A stretch of 64,000 nt of DNA from Asanoa iriomotensis (GTDB taxonomy: Bacteria > Actinomycetota > Actinomycetes > Mycobacteriales > Micromonosporaceae). The stretch lies in the NCBI RefSeq assembly GCF_016862515.1, contig NZ_BONC01000009.1:62001-126000 (forward strand), written 5' to 3'. Both the position numbers and the translations under genes were made by a program. Shown in pieces: positions 8,757 through 16,779 of the stretch (positions are counted from its first letter, which is position 1; each line of letters opens with the position of its first letter). The notes under the pieces were generated by a model, which was not told where the DNA came from, did not search any database, and was given only the letters and a program-made list of their open reading frames with translations.

Positions 8757-9743
8757 CTACTCGAACGGATAGCGGACCCCGAGTGCGGAGCGAGCCTGGT
8801 CGATGACCTCCAGGGTGGCGATGCTGTCGTCCAAGGGGAGCACGGCGCTCTCGGTGCGGCCGTCCGCGACGCAGCGGGCTACCTCGTCCACTTCGAACTG
8901 GAAGCCGTTGCGGGCCTCGCCGTCGAACGAGTGCTGCTTGCCCGCCCTGGTCTCCAGCCGCAGCGTGGTGGGGCGCAGGAACGGGCCGTCGAAGGTGATC
9001 CGGCCGTCGGTGCCGAGGATCTGGGCGCTGATCGCGCTCAGGCCCCACATCGACGTGCTGACGGTCGACTGGGCGCGGTCGCCGTGGCGCATCGCCAGCG
9101 AGGCCTGGCCGTCCACCCCGGTCTCGGTCAGCGCGCCGACCGCGGCCACCTGGGTCGGGCGGCCGAGCAGGTCCTGCACCAGGGCTAGCGGGTAGACGCC
9201 CAGGTCGAGCAGCGCGCCGCCGGCCAGGTGCGGGTTGTAGAGCCGGTGCGCCGGGTCGTACGGGAAGTGCTGTGAGTGCTCGGCGTGCACGTGGACCAGC
9301 TCGCCGATCTCACCCGCGGCGACCAGCGACCGCAGCGCGGTCATGTGCGGCAGGAACCGGGTCCACATCGCCTCCATCGCGAAGACGCCGGCGTCGGCGG
9401 CCGCCTTGGCCAGGGTGCGGGCCTGCTCGGCGCTGACCGCGATCGGCTTCTCGATCAGGACCGGCTTGCCGGCGCGGACGGCGAGCAGCGCGTGCTCCAG
9501 GTGGAACACGTGCGGTGTCGCGACGTAGACGGCCTGCACCGCGGGATCGTCGACCAGTTCGCGGTAGGAGCCGTGCGCGGTGGGTACGCCCTGCTCGGCG
9601 GCCCAGGAGGCGGCCTTGTCCCGGTCCCGCGAGCCGACCGCGACGACGGACGACGCGGCGCTGCGCTTGGCGACCGCGTTGACGAACTTGCCGGCGATGA
9701 AGCCGGCGCCGATGATGCCCCAGCAAAGCCCGGGAGCGGACAT
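8757..9743 (-). CDS. Gfo/Idh/MocA-family oxidoreductase
   Basis: The 328-residue NAD(P)-dependent sugar or cyclitol dehydrogenase-like protein begins with a Rossmann motif (WGIIGAGFIAGKF, residues about 8-20) and carries the family motif EKPIAVS at about 95-101. The C-terminal alpha/beta substrate domain is complete. The start at 9743 has a near-perfect SD (ctaggagg, 5-nt spacing), which overlaps the stop codon of the upstream SDR gene. It is the last gene of the long leftward operon that begins with an ABC importer at 21447. The family usually oxidises a hydroxyl of a sugar, sugar phosphate or inositol. The substrate is unknown. Confidence 0.85.
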   Translation of the reverse strand: MSAPGLCWGIIGAGFIAGKFVNAVAKRSAASSVVAVGSRDRDKAASWAAEQGVPTAHGSYRELVDDPAVQAVYVATPHVFHLEHALLAVRAGKPVLIEKPIAVSAEQARTLAKAAADAGVFAMEAMWTRFLPHMTALRSLVAAGEIGELVHVHAEHSQHFPYDPAHRLYNPHLAGGALLDLGVYPLALVQDLLGRPTQVAAVGALTETGVDGQASLAMRHGDRAQSTVSTSMWGLSAISAQILGTDGRITFDGPFLRPTTLRLETRAGKQHSFDGEARNGFQFEVDEVARCVADGRTESAVLPLDDSIATLEVIDQARSALGVRYPFE

Positions 9744-9751
9744 CGAACCTC

Positions 9752-10459
9752 CTAGTTGTTGAGTGAGAGCCCACCGTCGACCGTGACGATCTCGCCGGTC
9801 ACGTAGTCCGCCTCGATCAGCGCCAGCACCATCGTGGTCACGTCGGCCGGGGTGCCGATGCGGCCCAACGCCGACAGGGCCAGGACCTCTTCGGTGCGCG
9901 CCGACCAGCCTTGCGTCCACGGCGTGTCGATCAGGCCGGGCGCCACCGCGTTGACGCGGATACGCGGGCCGAGGGCCTTCGCGAGGGTCCGGGTGAGCTG
10001 GTTGAGGGCGGCCTTCGAGACCGAGTACGGCAACGAGCTGCCGGTGACCCGGATGCCGGCCATGGAGGAGATGTTCACGACCGCGCCGATCGGGGACGCG
10101 CGCAGGTGCGGAGCGGCCGCCTTCACCGTGTTCCAGGCGCCGATCACGTTGACGCCGAGGATCCGGTGCCAGTCGGCGACGCTGATCCCGTCGAGGTCGT
10201 GGTGCGGGACGTGCTTCGTGGTGCCGGCGCTGTTCACCACGATGTCGAGCCGGCCGTGCCGCGCGACGATCGTGGCGACCAGGTCCCGCACGGTGGCCTC
10301 GTCGGCGACGTCTCCGGGGATGTGCAGGTCGTCGGCGTGGCAGGAGCGCGCGTTGCGCACGACCGTCACGCCCGACCCGGTCAGCCGGTCGGCGACCGCC
10401 TGGCCGATGCCCGACGTCGCGCCCGTCACCAGGGCGACCGCACCGTCGAGGCGGCTCAC
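9752..10459 (-). CDS. SDR-family oxidoreductase
   Basis: The 235-residue classical short-chain dehydrogenase/reductase has a cofactor motif TGATSGIG (about 12-19), the NSAG motif of the structural loop, and the active-site pattern S...YSVSK (about 145-152). It probably interconverts a secondary alcohol and a ketone. It starts with GTG at 10459, which overlaps the stop of the acyl-CoA ligase gene by 4 bp (GTGA), so translation is coupled. Next to a CoA ligase and CoA-transferases, a hydroxyacyl-CoA or cyclic keto substrate is plausible but unproven. Confidence 0.87.
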   Translation of the reverse strand: MSRLDGAVALVTGATSGIGQAVADRLTGSGVTVVRNARSCHADDLHIPGDVADEATVRDLVATIVARHGRLDIVVNSAGTTKHVPHHDLDGISVADWHRILGVNVIGAWNTVKAAAPHLRASPIGAVVNISSMAGIRVTGSSLPYSVSKAALNQLTRTLAKALGPRIRVNAVAPGLIDTPWTQGWSARTEEVLALSALGRIGTPADVTTMVLALIEADYVTGEIVTVDGGLSLNN

Positions 10460-11907
10460 CGGAGGTCACCGAACGAGCGGCGCAGCTTGCCGGCCGAGTT
10501 GCGCGGCAGCGCGTCCAGCACCACGAAACGGGCCGGGCGCTTGTACCCGGCGAGCCGCGCGGCGCACAGGTCGGCCAGCTCGGCGGTCAGCCGCGGGTCG
10601 GCGGTGGCCTCGACGTACGCGACCATGGTCTGTCCGAGCCGGTCGCTGTCCGCACCGCGCACGACGACCTCACGGACCGCCGGGTGCTCGCGCAGCACCA
10701 GTTCCACCTCGACCGGATACACGTTCTGGCCGCCGATCACGAGCATGTCGTCGACCCGCCCGGCCAGCATCAGGGCGCCGTCCGCGTCGATGCGGCCGAG
10801 GTCGCCGGAGGACTCCCAGGCGGACGCGTTCGCCTCGTACGCCGACACGCCGCCGCCCAGCGGGATCGCGTACGGCCGGCCGCTCTTCTGCACCCGCCCG
10901 ATCTCGCCGGCCGGCACCGGGCGGCCGTCCGCGCCGGTGACCCGCACCGAGGCACCCAGCACCGGCAGGCCGACCAGTCCCTCGCGGGTGTCGCCGGGCC
11001 GGTGTTCGATCCAGGTCACCCAGCCCAGCTCGGTCGAGCCGTAGTACTCGACGAGCCGGGCGGTCCCGGCCTCCAGCACGCGTTCGCGCAAACCCACCTG
11101 CAGGGGCGCGCCCGCGCACACCAGCAGCTCGAGCGCGGACAGGCTCGCGTCCTGCCGGTACAGGTCGTGCACCATCGTCGGCACGACCGCGGTCCACGCC
11201 CGTGTGTCGCCGCGCAGCCACGCGGCGGCCGCGGCCGGGTCGTAGCGCTCGACCAGGGCGACCGTCCCGCCGGAGGCGAGCTGACCGACCGCGTGGCTGA
11301 ACCCGATGCCGTGCGCGATCGGGGACAGGCAGACGTGGACCGGATAGGCGGACCATCCCCACTCGTACGCGTTGAGCATGGAGTTGGTCAGCAACCGCTC
11401 GTGTGACACCGCGAACAGCCGGGGCGTGCCGGTGCTGCCGCCGGTGGTGGAGACCCAGCACGTCGAGTCCGCCCGCGGCACCACCGGATCAGGCCCGGCG
11501 ACGCCTGAAGCGGCCGCCGGCGCGAGCCGGAACCGGCGGGTGGACAGGCCGCTGAGCCGCTGCGCCCGCTCGGCACCGACACCCGCGGTGGCGACGCAGG
11601 CGACGGCGTCCGCCTTGTCCACCAACGCGACGATCTCGGTGTCCGTCAGCGCCGGGCTCAGCGGCATCAGGGCCGCGCCCAGCGCGCCGGCCGCGATCAG
11701 GTACTCGAAGACGACGGTCTCGTTGAAGCAGACCACGGCGACGATCCGGCCGCCGGTAACGCCCAGGTCGGCCAGCTCGGCGACCCGGGCGGTGCCCCGC
11801 CGGTGCAGCTCGGCGAAGGTGACCGGGTCGTTGCCGAGCAGTGCCGGGCGGTTCGCGGTGCGGGCCGAGGCAGCGAGCGCGGCGATCACGCCCGGGAAGG
11901 TGATCAC
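10456..11907 (-). CDS. AMP-forming acyl-CoA ligase (ANL superfamily)
   Basis: The 483-residue enzyme is predicted to activate a carboxylic acid with ATP and load it on CoA. Core motifs are present: the phosphate-binding STTGGSTGTPR (about 155-165), YYGSTELGW (adenine region), GDLGRIDADG, and the C-terminal lysine motif NSAGKLRR that completes adenylation. The start is GTG at 11907, overlapping the stop of the SDR gene upstream by 4 bp (GTGA); the frame also stays open further upstream, but that part runs antiparallel-in-frame through the SDR gene and is not coding. A CoA ligase inside a sugar-importer operon suggests that part of the pathway runs through CoA esters. Substrate unknown. Confidence 0.87.
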   Translation of the reverse strand: MITFPGVIAALAASARTANRPALLGNDPVTFAELHRRGTARVAELADLGVTGGRIVAVVCFNETVVFEYLIAAGALGAALMPLSPALTDTEIVALVDKADAVACVATAGVGAERAQRLSGLSTRRFRLAPAAASGVAGPDPVVPRADSTCWVSTTGGSTGTPRLFAVSHERLLTNSMLNAYEWGWSAYPVHVCLSPIAHGIGFSHAVGQLASGGTVALVERYDPAAAAAWLRGDTRAWTAVVPTMVHDLYRQDASLSALELLVCAGAPLQVGLRERVLEAGTARLVEYYGSTELGWVTWIEHRPGDTREGLVGLPVLGASVRVTGADGRPVPAGEIGRVQKSGRPYAIPLGGGVSAYEANASAWESSGDLGRIDADGALMLAGRVDDMLVIGGQNVYPVEVELVLREHPAVREVVVRGADSDRLGQTMVAYVEATADPRLTAELADLCAARLAGYKRPARFVVLDALPRNSAGKLRRSFGDLR

Positions 11908-12623
11908 TTGAAGTACCCGTTGACGGTCCAGCCGCCGTCCACCACGAGGGCCTGCCCGGTGGTGTAACCGGCCTCGGCGGAGAGCAGGAACTTCACCGCA
12001 CCGACCACATCGGACGGTTGCCCGAACCGGCGCAGCGGCATCCGGCCCTCGATGGCGTCCACGTCGAGCACTCCGCGTGCGATGAGATCCGTGGTGAGGT
12101 CGGTGCGGATGTAGCCGGGCGAGACCGCGTTGACCCGGATGCCGTGCGGACCCCAGTCGTTGGCCAGAGCCCGGGTCAACCCGAGCACCGCGTGCTTGGA
12201 GGCGATGTATGCCGCCCGCTCCGGCTGCCCGGTGAACGAGGTCATGGACGCGATCGACACGATGCTGCCCCCGCCCTGGGCCGCCATCGCCTTCGCGGCC
12301 GCCTGCGAGCACGCGAACAGGCTGGTGACGTTGACGTCGAGGATGCGGGCGAAGTCGGCCAGGTCGTAGTCGAGCGACGGGCCGACCTTGGAGATGCCGG
12401 CGTTGTTGACCAGCCCGTCGATCCGGCCCCACCGGTCGAGCACGCGCTCGAACGCGGCGGGGACGGACGACGGGTCGGCCAGGTCGACGGCGACGCCCTC
12501 CGCTGGGTCGGGTTGGCGGGCCAGGACACAGACCCGCGCACCGTCGTCGCGCAGCCCCTGTGCGATCGCGGCGCCGATGCCCCTGGTCCCGCCCGTGACC
12601 ACGTACACCCGGTCGGTGTGCAT
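11904..12623 (-). CDS. SDR-family oxidoreductase
   Basis: The 239-residue classical SDR has TGGTRGIG near the N-terminus, an intact NNAG motif and the YIASK catalytic pair (about residue 147-151). The C-terminal end (VDGGWTVNGYFK) is of 3-oxoacyl reductase type. The ATG at 12623 lies two bases after the stop of the CoA-transferase beta gene, and its own stop overlaps the next GTG start. It is one of three SDRs in this operon, each differing in the cofactor and catalytic loops, so they probably serve different steps. Confidence 0.87.
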   Translation of the reverse strand: MHTDRVYVVTGGTRGIGAAIAQGLRDDGARVCVLARQPDPAEGVAVDLADPSSVPAAFERVLDRWGRIDGLVNNAGISKVGPSLDYDLADFARILDVNVTSLFACSQAAAKAMAAQGGGSIVSIASMTSFTGQPERAAYIASKHAVLGLTRALANDWGPHGIRVNAVSPGYIRTDLTTDLIARGVLDVDAIEGRMPLRRFGQPSDVVGAVKFLLSAEAGYTTGQALVVDGGWTVNGYFK

Positions 12624-12625
12624 CG

Positions 12626-13423
12626 TCAGAAGATCCGGCCGTTGAGGAACGCGCCGTCGGGGTCGATCTCGGCGATCGCCTGGCGCTCCGCCTCGGTCGG
12701 CTCGGGCGTGGTCGGCACCTCGTCGGGCCAGATCAGCGCGAAGCCGGTCTCCTCGACGAGCTGCTGCCTGGTCACGCCCGGGTGCAGCGAGACCACGCGC
12801 ATCAGCTTCGACTCCGGGTGGAAGTCGAGCACCGCCAGGTCGGTGAACACCTTGGCCGGCCCGCCGCCGATCAGACCGAGCCGCTCCCGGTGCCCCGGTC
12901 CGTCGCCGAAACCGAACGCCGACCGGTAGTCCACCTTCTCCACGAAGGTGCGCCGGGCGTGCGGCAGGATGATGATGGTGCGCTTCGCGTTGGCCGCGTG
13001 GTCCGGCTGGGCGATGCCGCCGACCAGTCGCACCTTCGGCTTGCGGTAGTCACCGATCGCGACGCTGTTCAGGTTGCCGTACTTGTCGATCTGCGCGCCG
13101 GAGATGAAGCCCACGCTCATCTTGCCGCGCTTGAACCCGTCCAGGCAGGTCTCCACCGCCAGGTTCGCCGACGACGGCCAGGTGAGCAGGTTCCGGTCCT
13201 CGAAGCAGCGGGGCGCGTTCTCGATGTCGGGTTCGAGGGCGACGCCGTACTGGGCGATGAAGTCGATGCCGCGGCGGTGGGCCAGGGCGACCGCGACCGA
13301 CGGGATGCCGACCGCGAACGCGAACGAGCGGCCGCCGGTGCCCAGGCCGATGAAGCCGAGCCCGCCGTCCTCCAACTCGGCCGAGACCTGGACGCAGAGC
13401 AGTTCCTCGAGGGTGGCGGTCAT
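12626..13423 (-). CDS. CoA-transferase family beta subunit, pair 2 (IpdB-like)
   Basis: The 265-residue protein is a class I CoA-transferase beta-type subunit, with the family patterns GFISGAQIDKYGNLN, DLAVLDFHPES and VSLHPGVTRQQL. It partners the alpha subunit encoded just upstream, which it overlaps by 4 bp (ATGA). Where the paralogous beta subunit at 14356-15111 reads FESGVL, this one reads AQYGVAL, so the glutamate expected to form the CoA thioester in true transferases appears to be missing. In that respect it recalls IpdAB, a steroid ring-opening hydrolase of this fold. I infer a hydrolase or other CoA-ester reaction rather than CoA transfer. The alignment was done by eye. Confidence 0.83.
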   Translation of the reverse strand: MTATLEELLCVQVSAELEDGGLGFIGLGTGGRSFAFAVGIPSVAVALAHRRGIDFIAQYGVALEPDIENAPRCFEDRNLLTWPSSANLAVETCLDGFKRGKMSVGFISGAQIDKYGNLNSVAIGDYRKPKVRLVGGIAQPDHAANAKRTIIILPHARRTFVEKVDYRSAFGFGDGPGHRERLGLIGGGPAKVFTDLAVLDFHPESKLMRVVSLHPGVTRQQLVEETGFALIWPDEVPTTPEPTEAERQAIAEIDPDGAFLNGRIF

Positions 13424-14346
13424 GCGGTGTCAGCTCCCTTGACGTTCGAGGTGTGGGTGGCGCTGGTGAGCAGGTTCGCGACGCCGACCTTGTCGAGGTA
13501 CTCCCAGTGGTCGCCGACCGAGGTGACCCGGTCCGCGAGGTACTCCTCGAAGGTCTCCTGGGTCTTGGACGCCTCGTAGTAGCGGCGCAGCTCGTCCTGG
13601 TCGTAGCCGTACCGCGCGTCGGCGCAGCAGGGATGGGCGCCGAATGGGGCGTGCACGACCCTGGTCACGTACTCGCGCGGCAGGAACGTGCGGCGCGGGT
13701 TGGCCCGGATGTGCTCGGTGCTGACGATCTCCTCGACCGACACGATGACGTGCTTGCCGGCTCGGCCGATGAACGGGTCGACCGTGTTGTCGCCCCAGTT
13801 CGCCTCGTCGAGCTGCACGTTGCCGTGTACGTCCGCCGAGTGTGCGTGCAGGAGCACGAAGTCCGGCTCCACGCCGCGGACCGCGGCGTACGTCTGCCCG
13901 GTGAACGGCGACGTGATCTCGACCAGGCCGTCGTTGTACGTCATCAGGTCGGTGCCCAGCGGCGTGCGGTTGGGCAGGAAGTCGACGCCGAGCGCGGTGG
14001 CCCGGAACATGTCGATCGCGGTCGTCTCCGAGTGGTCGACCGTCTCCACGGCGCCGGACTCGACGTGCCGGCGCAGGTTGCGGGCGAGGCCGAGCGGGCC
14101 CATGCCGACGTACGACGTCTCGATCTTGGCGGCCACCCCGGCGCCGATCAGCATGTCGAAGTCGATGCCGTTGTTCCAGCCGAGCAGGTGCAGGCCGCGC
14201 TTCCGCTGGCGGATCAGCTCGCGGACGAGGGCCATCGGATGGCGGCGCAGCGTGTGACCGCCGATCGCGACGCTCGCACCGTCCGGTATGACGGAGATGG
14301 CCTCCTGGGCACTGACGAGACGTTCCGGGATGCGAGATCCGGGCAC
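13420..14346 (-). CDS. CoA-transferase family alpha subunit, pair 2 (IpdA-like)
   Basis: The 308-residue class I CoA-transferase alpha-type subunit has the ADGASVAIGGHTLRRHP-like N-terminal glycine loop (about 18-36, IPDGASVAIGG), the ADVHGNVQL segment and the VVHAPFGAHP motif near residue 235. It starts with GTG at 14346, preceded by AAGGAG at 6 nt. It is clearly a paralogue of the alpha subunit at 15108-16016 (shared HP.A.VRELIRQ, TD.....G, YGAHP/FGAHP, YYEAS), so the operon carries a duplicated alpha/beta pair. Together with its beta partner it probably acts on an acyl-CoA with a 3-keto or cyclic diketone structure, as inferred from IpdAB. Confidence 0.85.
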   Translation of the reverse strand: MPGSRIPERLVSAQEAISVIPDGASVAIGGHTLRRHPMALVRELIRQRKRGLHLLGWNNGIDFDMLIGAGVAAKIETSYVGMGPLGLARNLRRHVESGAVETVDHSETTAIDMFRATALGVDFLPNRTPLGTDLMTYNDGLVEITSPFTGQTYAAVRGVEPDFVLLHAHSADVHGNVQLDEANWGDNTVDPFIGRAGKHVIVSVEEIVSTEHIRANPRRTFLPREYVTRVVHAPFGAHPCCADARYGYDQDELRRYYEASKTQETFEEYLADRVTSVGDHWEYLDKVGVANLLTSATHTSNVKGADTA

Positions 14347-14355
14347 GGTTTCTCC

Positions 14356-15111
14356 TTAGAGGTAGACGCCTTCGGGGTCGATCCGGGTGCGGAGGATGTC
14401 GAGTTCGCTGTCGCTGGGCGGCTTGGTCTCGCTCAGGTCCGGCTTGACGGCCAACTCGAACGCCGTCGCCGCGCGCACGTCGTCCAGCGAGACGCCGGGG
14501 TGCACCGACTCAACGACCATCTCGCACGTCCGCGCGTCGAAGCCGAACACCCCGAGGTCGGTGACGACGCCGATCGGGCCCCCGCCGGGCAGACCGGCCC
14601 GCTGCCTGGCACCGGGACCGGTGAGATGCCCGGGCGTGGTCAGGTAGTCCACCGACTCCACGAAGGTGCGGCGGTTGTGCCGGGTGACGATCAGGTGGTG
14701 CTTGGCGCAGCTCGCGATGTCGTTGGCGCCACCGCTGCCGGGCAACCGGGTCGACGGCCGCTCGTACGAGCCGATCGCGGTGGTGTTGATGTTTCCGAAC
14801 CGGTCGACCTGCGCGCAGCCGAGCACGCCCAGGTCCACTCGCCCGCCCTGGAGCATCAGGAGGCTGTCCATCATGCCGCTGACCCGGCGGGCCGTGGAGA
14901 CGAGCCGCGGGTCGCCGACCGCCTTGGCGATGCTGCGCGGCCGCGGATCCAGCACGCCGGACTCGAACATCAGAGCCACGTTCGGCGCGTGCGTCGCCTT
15001 GGCCAGGTAGGCGGCCACCATGGGCAGCCCGGTGCCGATGAACACGGTGTCGCCGTCGGCGATGTAGCGACTGGTCGCCACCGTCATGATCTCGTCCTTG
15101 CTGAAGCTCAT
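14356..15111 (-). CDS. CoA-transferase family beta subunit, pair 1
   Basis: The 251-residue beta-type subunit of a class I CoA-transferase has an N-terminal FIGTGLPMVAAYLA glycine region, MFESGVLDP (about residues 48-56) containing the glutamate expected to attack the CoA ester, GCAQVDRFGNINTT, and ESVHPGVSLDDV. The start at 15111 overlaps the stop of its alpha partner by 4 bp (ATGA). The longer open frame upstream is not coding. Because the ESG glutamate is kept, this pair is a better candidate than pair 2 for real CoA transfer, for example from acetyl- or succinyl-CoA to an acid. The acceptor is unknown. Confidence 0.85.
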   Translation of the reverse strand: MSFSKDEIMTVATSRYIADGDTVFIGTGLPMVAAYLAKATHAPNVALMFESGVLDPRPRSIAKAVGDPRLVSTARRVSGMMDSLLMLQGGRVDLGVLGCAQVDRFGNINTTAIGSYERPSTRLPGSGGANDIASCAKHHLIVTRHNRRTFVESVDYLTTPGHLTGPGARQRAGLPGGGPIGVVTDLGVFGFDARTCEMVVESVHPGVSLDDVRAATAFELAVKPDLSETKPPSDSELDILRTRIDPEGVYL

Positions 15112-16016
15112 TTCTGCCCCCTGGCGATCTTCAGGGCCGGGTCCGCGCGCAGGTCGAACAGCCGCCGGCTGCCGAGCGAGCTCAGGTACGCCGCGTGGTC
15201 GGCGTGCGCGAAGACGTGCTCGGCGAAATACCCGGCGAGGCCCGCGCGCGACCGGGATGCCTCGTAGTAGGTGGACATCGCGGCCAGGTCCTCGTCGTAC
15301 TCGTCGTACATGCCGCCCGGGTGGGCGCCGTACGGCGTGTGCACCACGGCGTCGACGAAGATGCCCGGCACCGTGACGACCTGGTTCTCCGCGGTGATCT
15401 CGTCGGCCGAGACCACCCGCTCGGTCGTGACGATCACTTTCCGGGCCGATCGCACCTGGGCGTCGACCACCGACATGGCGCCGTACACGATGCCGTTGCC
15501 CTGCTCGTCGGCCTTGTTGACGTGGACGACCGCGACGTCGGGGCGCAGGGCCGCCACCGTGCCGACCTCGTCGTCGGAGAACGGTGAGCGGACCCGCGCG
15601 TACTTGGGTGCGACGCCGGTCTGCACGGCGGCCAGGTCGGTGCCGGCCATCGACCGCACCGGCAGGAACGGCACACCCCAGGCGCCGGCCAGCAGCCGCA
15701 GCGACAGCGCGAGGTGGCTGTGGTCGTCGACCGCCACCTCGCCCTCCTCGACCGCCCGGCTGATCGCGCGGCACCGGCCCAGACCCTCGAACATGAGGTT
15801 GGACAGGTTGATCCGGCTCACCCGGCCGGTGGCGACCAGGAACTCGGCCGGCCAGCACTCCGCGATCGCGTGCAGGGTCAGGTCGGCGGTCCCCTGCCGG
15901 ATCAGCTCCCGCACGAACGCCAGCGGGTGCCCGGCGTGCCCGAAGCCGCTGAAGGTCAGGCTGGAACCCGGTGCGACGGACCGGGCGGCTGCGCCGATGG
16001 TCGTCAGCTTGCTCAT
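15108..16016 (-). CDS. CoA-transferase family alpha subunit, pair 1
   Basis: The 302-residue alpha-type subunit of a class I CoA-transferase has the SSLTFSGFGHAGHPLAF loop (about 18-34), KADEQGNGIVYG and VVHTPYGAHPGG. It resembles glutaconate CoA-transferase alpha and IpdA. It overlaps its beta partner by 4 bp. The gene follows the SDR gene ending at 16030 after 13 bp. The two alpha/beta pairs stand head to tail (alpha1-beta1-alpha2-beta2), which indicates an old tandem duplication followed by divergence; identity by eye is low to moderate. Confidence 0.85.
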   Translation of the reverse strand: MSKLTTIGAAARSVAPGSSLTFSGFGHAGHPLAFVRELIRQGTADLTLHAIAECWPAEFLVATGRVSRINLSNLMFEGLGRCRAISRAVEEGEVAVDDHSHLALSLRLLAGAWGVPFLPVRSMAGTDLAAVQTGVAPKYARVRSPFSDDEVGTVAALRPDVAVVHVNKADEQGNGIVYGAMSVVDAQVRSARKVIVTTERVVSADEITAENQVVTVPGIFVDAVVHTPYGAHPGGMYDEYDEDLAAMSTYYEASRSRAGLAGYFAEHVFAHADHAAYLSSLGSRRLFDLRADPALKIARGQK

Positions 16017-16029
16017 GAGTACCTTCCCG

Positions 16030-16779
16030 TCACTGGGCCGTCAGGCCGCCGTCGACCGGCAGGTCGACGCCGGTGATGAAGCTCGCCTCGTCGGAGAGCA
16101 GGAACCGCACCGCGTACGCGATGTCCTCGGCCGCGCCGAGGCGTCCCATCGGCACCTGGGCGGTCAGCTTGGCCTCGAGCGTCGCGATGCCGCTCGCGTC
16201 CGCCTTCGGACCGACCACATTGGTCATCCGGTTCTTCATCGGACCCGGATGCACGCTGTTGACCCGGATGCCCTGTGCCGCGAACTCGATGGCGGCGGAC
16301 TTGCTCAGCAGCCGCATGCCACCCTTGGACGCCTGGTACGCCGTCCCGCCGCCGCGCCCGACCAGTCCGTCGACCGAGCCCACGTTGACGATCGAACCGC
16401 CGCCGCCGGCCCGCATCGCCGGAATCACCGCCTTCACGCCCAACCAGGCGCCGGTCAGGTTGATCTTCAACGTGCGCTCCCAGACCGCGAGCTCGGTGGT
16501 CTCGGCGCCGGCCCGGCTCAGCACGGCCGCGAAGTTGGCCAGGCCGTCCAGCCGCCCGAACGTCGCGAGGGTCCGATCGACCAGCGTTTGCCAGGAGTCC
16601 GGATCACTGATGTCGGTCGGCACCGCCAGCGCGCCTTCGATGCCGGCGGCCGCCGTCTCCAGGTCCGCCGCCGACAGGTCGGCCAGCACCACGGTCGCCC
16701 CGGCGTCAGCGAGCAGCCGCGCGGCCACCCGGCCCTGGACGCCGGCCCCACCGGCGATGATCACCACCTTGCCGTTCAT
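16030..16779 (-). CDS. SDR-family oxidoreductase, atypical motifs
   Basis: The roughly 249-residue SDR has an unusual cofactor loop, AGGAGVQGR, in place of the common TGxxxGIG, and NFAAV where NNAG is normal. The catalytic YQASK (about residue 154-158) and the C-terminal GVDLPVDGG are intact, so it is probably active. I place the start at ATG 16779, which overlaps the upstream stop by 4 bp (ATGA) like other junctions in this operon. An in-frame GTG at 16788 with AGAGG 7 nt upstream is a real alternative and would add three residues. The altered motifs suggest a substrate or cofactor setting different from the other two SDRs here. Confidence 0.85.
   Translation of the reverse strand: MNGKVVIIAGGAGVQGRVAARLLADAGATVVLADLSAADLETAAAGIEGALAVPTDISDPDSWQTLVDRTLATFGRLDGLANFAAVLSRAGAETTELAVWERTLKINLTGAWLGVKAVIPAMRAGGGGSIVNVGSVDGLVGRGGGTAYQASKGGMRLLSKSAAIEFAAQGIRVNSVHPGPMKNRMTNVVGPKADASGIATLEAKLTAQVPMGRLGAAEDIAYAVRFLLSDEASFITGVDLPVDGGLTAQ

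Noticed and set aside
13453-15267. 604-codon plus-strand frame
   Set aside because: Antisense to three CoA-transferase genes with clear motifs.
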